Positions 7,192-10,603 of a stretch of DNA of 10,603 nucleotides are shown here, piece by piece (positions within the stretch are counted from its first letter, which is position 1; each line of letters starts with the position of its first letter). The stretch is taken from positions 1-10,603 of the forward strand of contig JACPVK010000394.1 of NCBI GenBank assembly GCA_016191795.1, given 5' to 3'. Source of the DNA: Gammaproteobacteria bacterium. GTDB taxonomy: Bacteria; Pseudomonadota; Gammaproteobacteria; SZUA-229. The notes under the pieces were generated by a model that made no database searches, was not told the DNA's origin, and was given only the letters and a program-made list of their open reading frames with translations. The translations under genes were made by a program, and so were the position numbers.

Positions 7192-7350
7192 TGGAATTTT
7201 GGCGCACAACCGTTAACAAGACATCCATCTTTCGAGACGGCATACCGACGATGAAACGGTCCTCATCCGAAGCCGGATGGAAAGTTCGTCGGGGTGCTAA
7301 TTTTTTAACGGCGGTATCGAGTAAAAAAGCACAGTACACGGGAATGAAAT

Positions 7351-7378
7351 TTGAAATGCACCGCACTGTTTGTATTTA
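7351..7378 (+). promoter_or_regulatory. Possible sigma70-type promoter for the 915-aa gene
   Basis: TTGAAA (7351-7356) is followed after 16 bases by TATTTA (7373-7378). The -35 box is one base from consensus; the -10 box is poor. A start near 7385 would leave a leader of about 20 bases including the ribosome site. Seen by eye only. Confidence 0.25.
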
Positions 7379-7392
7379 ACTCTTTCACAATG

Positions 7393-7398
7393 TAAGGA
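7393..7398 (+). promoter_or_regulatory. Ribosome binding site fixing a GTG start
   Basis: TAAGGA lies 8 bases before the GTG at 7407. No ATG lies at a suitable distance in that frame, so the site supports the GTG as the real start of the 915-residue protein. Confidence 0.75.
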
Positions 7399-7406
7399 TT
7401 GCTATC

Positions 7407-10154
7407 GTGGGTGAGCCAGTCAAAACATCAGCAGAAAAACAAACGTCAGATTTTACACCTGCCAACCGCAGCAATCCGTTTATAAATCCGGCACCTTTCA
7501 GTTCGGTAGATAACCTTACCCAGCAATATTCATCTTCTTCGATGGCCAGTAGCAGCGATTGGTCTTTTGATCCGTATGCCGAAGAAGTTCAGGTTTTAAC
7601 CAATGATGAACTGGTCACTGCCATTTATGAAACCGAGGACTGGCTGGCTGCAAGCGGCATGGTGGCGCTGGATTACGATGCCTATCTAATTCGCAAAGAC
7701 CGCCTGGAAGAGGAGCGCAAGCGGCGCGTGGGTCTAGGGCATTTATGGCTGGAGACAATCGACCAGCGACAATGCGAAACACTGGTGCAAACCATACCGG
7801 GTCAAAACGGCGCCAGTGATGTTGTGCAGGTGGAAAATAATGAACTGGTTAATGGCCTGGCGACGGATATTTCCGCCAGCCCGATTATGACCAACAGCCA
7901 GTTTCGCGGCTCGATAGCCGGCCAGGGTGTGCCCACTGTCAGTGTGGCTGAATACCTGCAGTCGATGTCGCCACCGGATTACGGCTATGCCGATGCCGGG
8001 CTCGATCCCAACTACGGACTTTCCGGCGCTGTGGCCATGAGCAATATTCGCGCGAATCTTTTGCAGCAACCGTTTTCTTTGCGCAACGCGAATGATCGTC
8101 AGGGACAAATTGGCGAAGTGTATTTTGGCACCAGTGCGGATTCGTTATACGGTTTTGGTGTCAGCGACTATAACGCCAAACCCTGGACGCATCCCACACG
8201 CGGTGTGGAAGTGGGGAATTATCCGGTGGTGGATTATCAGTCATTGTTCGGCGACGCCATGCCGGAAAAATCGGTCAAGACCACGCGTTCCACCAGCGCC
8301 AATCCTTTCGAACGTTATAAAACCTACATGGACGGTTATGCCCAGATGATGAATACCCAGCCGGGGTATCGCGGGTTTACACATTATATGAATAACTCGG
8401 CGAATGGCCGCACAGCTGCGCAAGTACGTGATCAATTGAGTCTGGTGATTAATGCTGACGATGTGGCCGGCTTTCGCCAGTTTGTGGCGAATCCTTTTGC
8501 ACGGGAAACCACGCCAACGGGTAAAGCCGCAAAAGATATTAATCATGACCGGCCGGCACTGAAACTGATTTATGACGGCATATTACAGGATCGTCCCTAC
8601 ACGCTCCCCGATGGCAGTTCTTTTACCAGCATTGATCAACTGAATAATGCGCTGAAAACAAATGTATTAACAGCTGCCCAGCATCAGGCAGCTATCAATA
8701 CGGCGGCGCAGGCGGCAGCGTCGAAGATTCAGGCGAATCCGGAACACACGCATGCCGTGCAAACAACCTTTGCCAATGCACGCAATGCTATTCCCAACCG
8801 AATGACGCCCGCCGATGTTCGCGCTGCGAACAGTCCGGAATATATGTATTCACTTAGCAAAGGCGGAGGCTGGCGCGGTGATTTTCATGCCATGCGCAGT
8901 TACGGTGGCAAGGGTGCGTTGTTTGGTTCATTAATGGGTGTGGGGCGTGAAGGTTACAGTATGTTGACAGACGATCAGGCGAATCCGGATGCGCTGCAAC
9001 GTCTGGCCTGGGTGGGTGGTCGCGAAGGCTTGCGCGGCGGTGCGACTTCCAGTCTGGAAACGCTGGCTGCTTCACGCACCAGCCGCTATGCACTCGAACG
9101 TGGATTGGCAGCGAGCAGCACCCGGGCGATCGGCATGCGTCTGGGTGCGCGATTTATTCCCGGTGGTTTCGTCGATGGAGCGTTTGCAGCGGGCGACATG
9201 GCAACCGATAACCGTGACAACAGCGGGCCGGAAGTGGCTTACCGTATGGGGCGCGCTTTTGTCATCGGTGGCACGTCTGCACTGGCCGGCGCCACTGCCG
9301 GTGCCTGGGCGGGAACTGCCATCGGCACGGCGATTTTTCCCGGTGTTGGCACCGTGATCGGTTTTGTAGTGGGCGTTCTGGTAGGCGCTCTGGTGGGATT
9401 TATTATGAGTTCCATTATTCCCGACTACGAAGAAATGGTCATGGAACAAGTGCCGTTAAAAGAATTTGAAAATAATATTAATGCCCAAACACCGGCCTCA
9501 ATTCAAAACCAGGTGTTGGCGGAACAGGAACTGGCCCTGGCATTGCAACTGGTGCATGGGCCCGAAAGTCGCGGGCCGCATAATATGTTTGATATGTATC
9601 GCCGGCGAAATGTATACAACTCACCGGGTTACCGTATGTACGCCGAAGCCATGATCGGTGACGAAATTCATGGTGGTTGTATGGATTGTCATACCCAAAA
9701 AGCCATTGCCGATTACGATGCACAATTCGATCCCTTGAGTGAAGCCTGGATGGCGCCTGTTGATCGTATGTATCTGGCAGGCCAGGAAGAGAGCAGACGG
9801 GGCGCAAGACCGAAATTTTTGAATTGGGATGTGCCCGGGCAAACTGTGCCACCCTGGTTAGTGGCTTCCATGGCCAATGATCCGGATGCCTTAACCATCC
9901 TGAATTCGGTGAACGTCATTCAGCCAAATTTTGCCGGCTGGCGAGACATAATGGGTAGTAAAGGTAATGGCATTATTCCGCCTCATGCCATGAACAGTCC
10001 GATGGATGAGCAGGAACTATACGATGCCATTCGCGGCAACATTAATTTCCGGCAGGCCTACTTTGAATTTTTCTTTGGCGAAGTCGGCGCGGATGAATAC
10101 AAACTCTATGGTGATGCCTTGCAGCAATGGCAGGACAAACAAAATAAAAAATAA
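7407..10154 (+). CDS. Large effector candidate (915 aa), paralog of the 1007-aa protein, with unique C-terminal domain
   Basis: No known family recognised. The N-terminal 60 residues are polar and serine-rich, with no DUF4157 leader and no HExxH. From about residue 66 to 673 it parallels the preceding large protein: NDEL at 66-69, GHLWL at 111-115, SPIMT at 158-162, NANDRQGQIGE ending at Glu237, then VVDYQSL (Asp276) and KSVKTTR (Lys291), spaced like a PD-(D/E)XK nuclease core (inference). Residues 595-607 (GDMATDNRDNSGP) are close to the paralog. Residues 617-673 form a long glycine-rich hydrophobic segment (GTAIGTAIFPGVGTVIGFVV and on), suited to membrane insertion. After it comes a C-terminal region absent from the paralog, about 680-915, with GGCMDCHTQ (Cys758, Cys761, His762) and FEFFFGE. 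It starts with GTG behind TAAGGA and ends 12 bases before the stop of the convergent protease gene. Likely a toxin or surface-acting effector of the same system. Confidence 0.87.
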   Translation: MGEPVKTSAEKQTSDFTPANRSNPFINPAPFSSVDNLTQQYSSSSMASSSDWSFDPYAEEVQVLTNDELVTAIYETEDWLAASGMVALDYDAYLIRKDRLEEERKRRVGLGHLWLETIDQRQCETLVQTIPGQNGASDVVQVENNELVNGLATDISASPIMTNSQFRGSIAGQGVPTVSVAEYLQSMSPPDYGYADAGLDPNYGLSGAVAMSNIRANLLQQPFSLRNANDRQGQIGEVYFGTSADSLYGFGVSDYNAKPWTHPTRGVEVGNYPVVDYQSLFGDAMPEKSVKTTRSTSANPFERYKTYMDGYAQMMNTQPGYRGFTHYMNNSANGRTAAQVRDQLSLVINADDVAGFRQFVANPFARETTPTGKAAKDINHDRPALKLIYDGILQDRPYTLPDGSSFTSIDQLNNALKTNVLTAAQHQAAINTAAQAAASKIQANPEHTHAVQTTFANARNAIPNRMTPADVRAANSPEYMYSLSKGGGWRGDFHAMRSYGGKGALFGSLMGVGREGYSMLTDDQANPDALQRLAWVGGREGLRGGATSSLETLAASRTSRYALERGLAASSTRAIGMRLGARFIPGGFVDGAFAAGDMATDNRDNSGPEVAYRMGRAFVIGGTSALAGATAGAWAGTAIGTAIFPGVGTVIGFVVGVLVGALVGFIMSSIIPDYEEMVMEQVPLKEFENNINAQTPASIQNQVLAEQELALALQLVHGPESRGPHNMFDMYRRRNVYNSPGYRMYAEAMIGDEIHGGCMDCHTQKAIADYDAQFDPLSEAWMAPVDRMYLAGQEESRRGARPKFLNWDVPGQTVPPWLVASMANDPDALTILNSVNVIQPNFAGWRDIMGSKGNGIIPPHAMNSPMDEQELYDAIRGNINFRQAYFEFFFGEVGADEYKLYGDALQQWQDKQNKK

Positions 10155-10166
10155 CGTCATGGCTGT

Positions 10167-10603
10167 TTATGTATGGCCAGAATCACCGGTGGGCACCGGA
10201 AAATCGCCCAATTCGGGTTCGCCAAAAAGATCGCGCATTAATTCCTGCCACTGCTGTGCACGCCGCAAATCTGCCACGTGTTCATCCAGCGCTGTCGCCC
10301 AGGCATCGTAATAAAACGGCCGCATGCCCATACCGCTGCCCAATAAATCCGATGGGCCGTGCACGGTGCGGCCTTCTACGTCGGTGCCGGTGTGGCTGTA
10401 TTCGTCGGCGCCGGGACTGAGCTGCGAGTCGCTGAACCAGCCGCCTTCCAGGCCTTCGCCGGGATGGTCGAGTCCAATGAAGTGACCGAATTCATGCACG
10501 GTGGGAACTTGGGTAACACCGGGATCGGCCCCGGCTTTTGTAACCGCCGTATTATCCGCTTCATCCAGCGTGCCGTAACTGGTATTGCTGCTGGAGGTGC
10601 GAA
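10167..10603 (-). CDS. Metzincin-type zinc metalloprotease, C-terminal part (5' end outside window)
   Basis: Minus-strand frame open from the window edge to the stop at 10167-10169. It reads ...GVTQVPTVHEFGHFIGLDHPG; HEFGHFIGLDH (plus-strand positions 10464-10496) matches the metzincin consensus HExxHxxGxxH, with three zinc-binding histidines and the catalytic glutamate. About 40 residues later DLLGSGMGMR is a good candidate for the Met-turn. The GTG at 10499 encodes the valine just before the motif and cannot be the true start: 34 further in-frame codons are open upstream. The protein would hydrolyse peptide bonds and ends in an acidic, helical tail (LRRAQQWQELMRDLFGEPEL). It is convergent with the 915-residue gene, with 12 bases between the stops. 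Similar HEFGH segments occur at the C-termini of some DUF4157 proteins, so this may be another cargo protein; that part is inference because its N-terminus is not visible. Confidence 0.85.
   Translation of the reverse strand, partial: RTSSSNTSYGTLDEADNTAVTKAGADPGVTQVPTVHEFGHFIGLDHPGEGLEGGWFSDSQLSPGADEYSHTGTDVEGRTVHGPSDLLGSGMGMRPFYYDAWATALDEHVADLRRAQQWQELMRDLFGEPELGDFPVPTGDSGHT

Larger units (their letters stand above)
7124..7406. other. 283-bp intergenic region without a supported gene
   Basis: No convincing gene. Open frames exist on both strands (for example to 7379 on plus, and 7366 to 7163 on minus), but they lack good ribosome sites and family resemblance, and the plus one starts inside the preceding gene. 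The region contains the direct and inverted repeats listed separately, a hairpin CATCCG-AAGC-CGGATG at 7264-7279 with no T-run, and a possible promoter close to the downstream gene. The octamer TAAGGATT occurs at 7121-7128, on the stop of the upstream gene, and at 7393-7400, as the ribosome site of the downstream gene. Confidence 0.6.

Noticed and set aside
7264..7279. Rho-independent terminator after the 1007-aa gene
   Set aside because: The 6-bp stem is not followed by a run of T.
7163..7366. Minus-strand 67-aa open frame in the gap
   Set aside because: No ribosome site, no recognisable motif, and the stretch is repeat-rich.
6975..7379. Plus-strand open frame bridging the end of the 1007-aa gene and the gap
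   Set aside because: About a third lies inside the well-supported gene in another frame; no ribosome site and no family resemblance.
9678..9692. CMDCH as a cytochrome c haem site
   Set aside because: A single motif in a large protein without a signal peptide; haem attachment needs export, so coincidence or metal binding is more likely.

Overview
The window looks like the cargo (effector) end of an extracellular contractile injection system (eCIS) locus from a Gram-negative bacterium. It opens with the C-terminal part of an AAA+ ATPase of the kind found in eCIS clusters, followed by proteins carrying DUF4157 (now called the eCIS core domain) or its typical N-terminal leader. No sheath, tube, spike or baseplate gene lies in the window, so the eCIS assignment rests on the gene set alone. 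Moderate base composition, good Shine-Dalgarno sites and gene style suggest a proteobacterium, perhaps a gammaproteobacterium, but no gene fixes the taxon.

Layout, left to right. Positions 2-1015 hold the AAA+ ATPase, cut by the window start. 1027-1221 is a 64-residue helical protein behind a strong ribosome binding site. 1266-3308 is a 680-residue DUF4157 protein with an intact HELAH motif, a Met-Pro-Gly-Pro repeat linker, a His-Me-finger-like nuclease candidate and a C-terminal beta-rich domain. 3313-3417 is a decayed second copy of the 64-residue gene. 3481-4059 is a second DUF4157 protein that stops just before the HExxH helix. 4100-7123 (1007 aa) and 7407-10154 (915 aa) encode two large paralogous proteins sharing an unrecognised central region and a glycine-rich hydrophobic C-terminal segment. 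The first has an eCIS-type leader and a divergent HEMRH motif; the second has neither but carries its own C-terminal domain. The 283-bp gap between them contains short direct and inverted repeats. At the right edge, on the minus strand, is the C-terminal part of a metzincin-type zinc protease (HEFGHFIGLDH).

How the parts may fit (inference): the ATPase would serve particle assembly or cargo loading, the small helical protein may be a cargo partner, and the DUF4157 and leader-bearing proteins would be packaged toxins. The small-gene/DUF4157-gene pair appears to have been duplicated, with the second pair now decaying. The two large paralogs are the best candidates for something undescribed: a family that may combine a PD-(D/E)XK-like motif set with a membrane-inserting glycine-zipper tail. 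No obvious immunity gene lies beside any putative toxin, which would fit non-bacterial targets.
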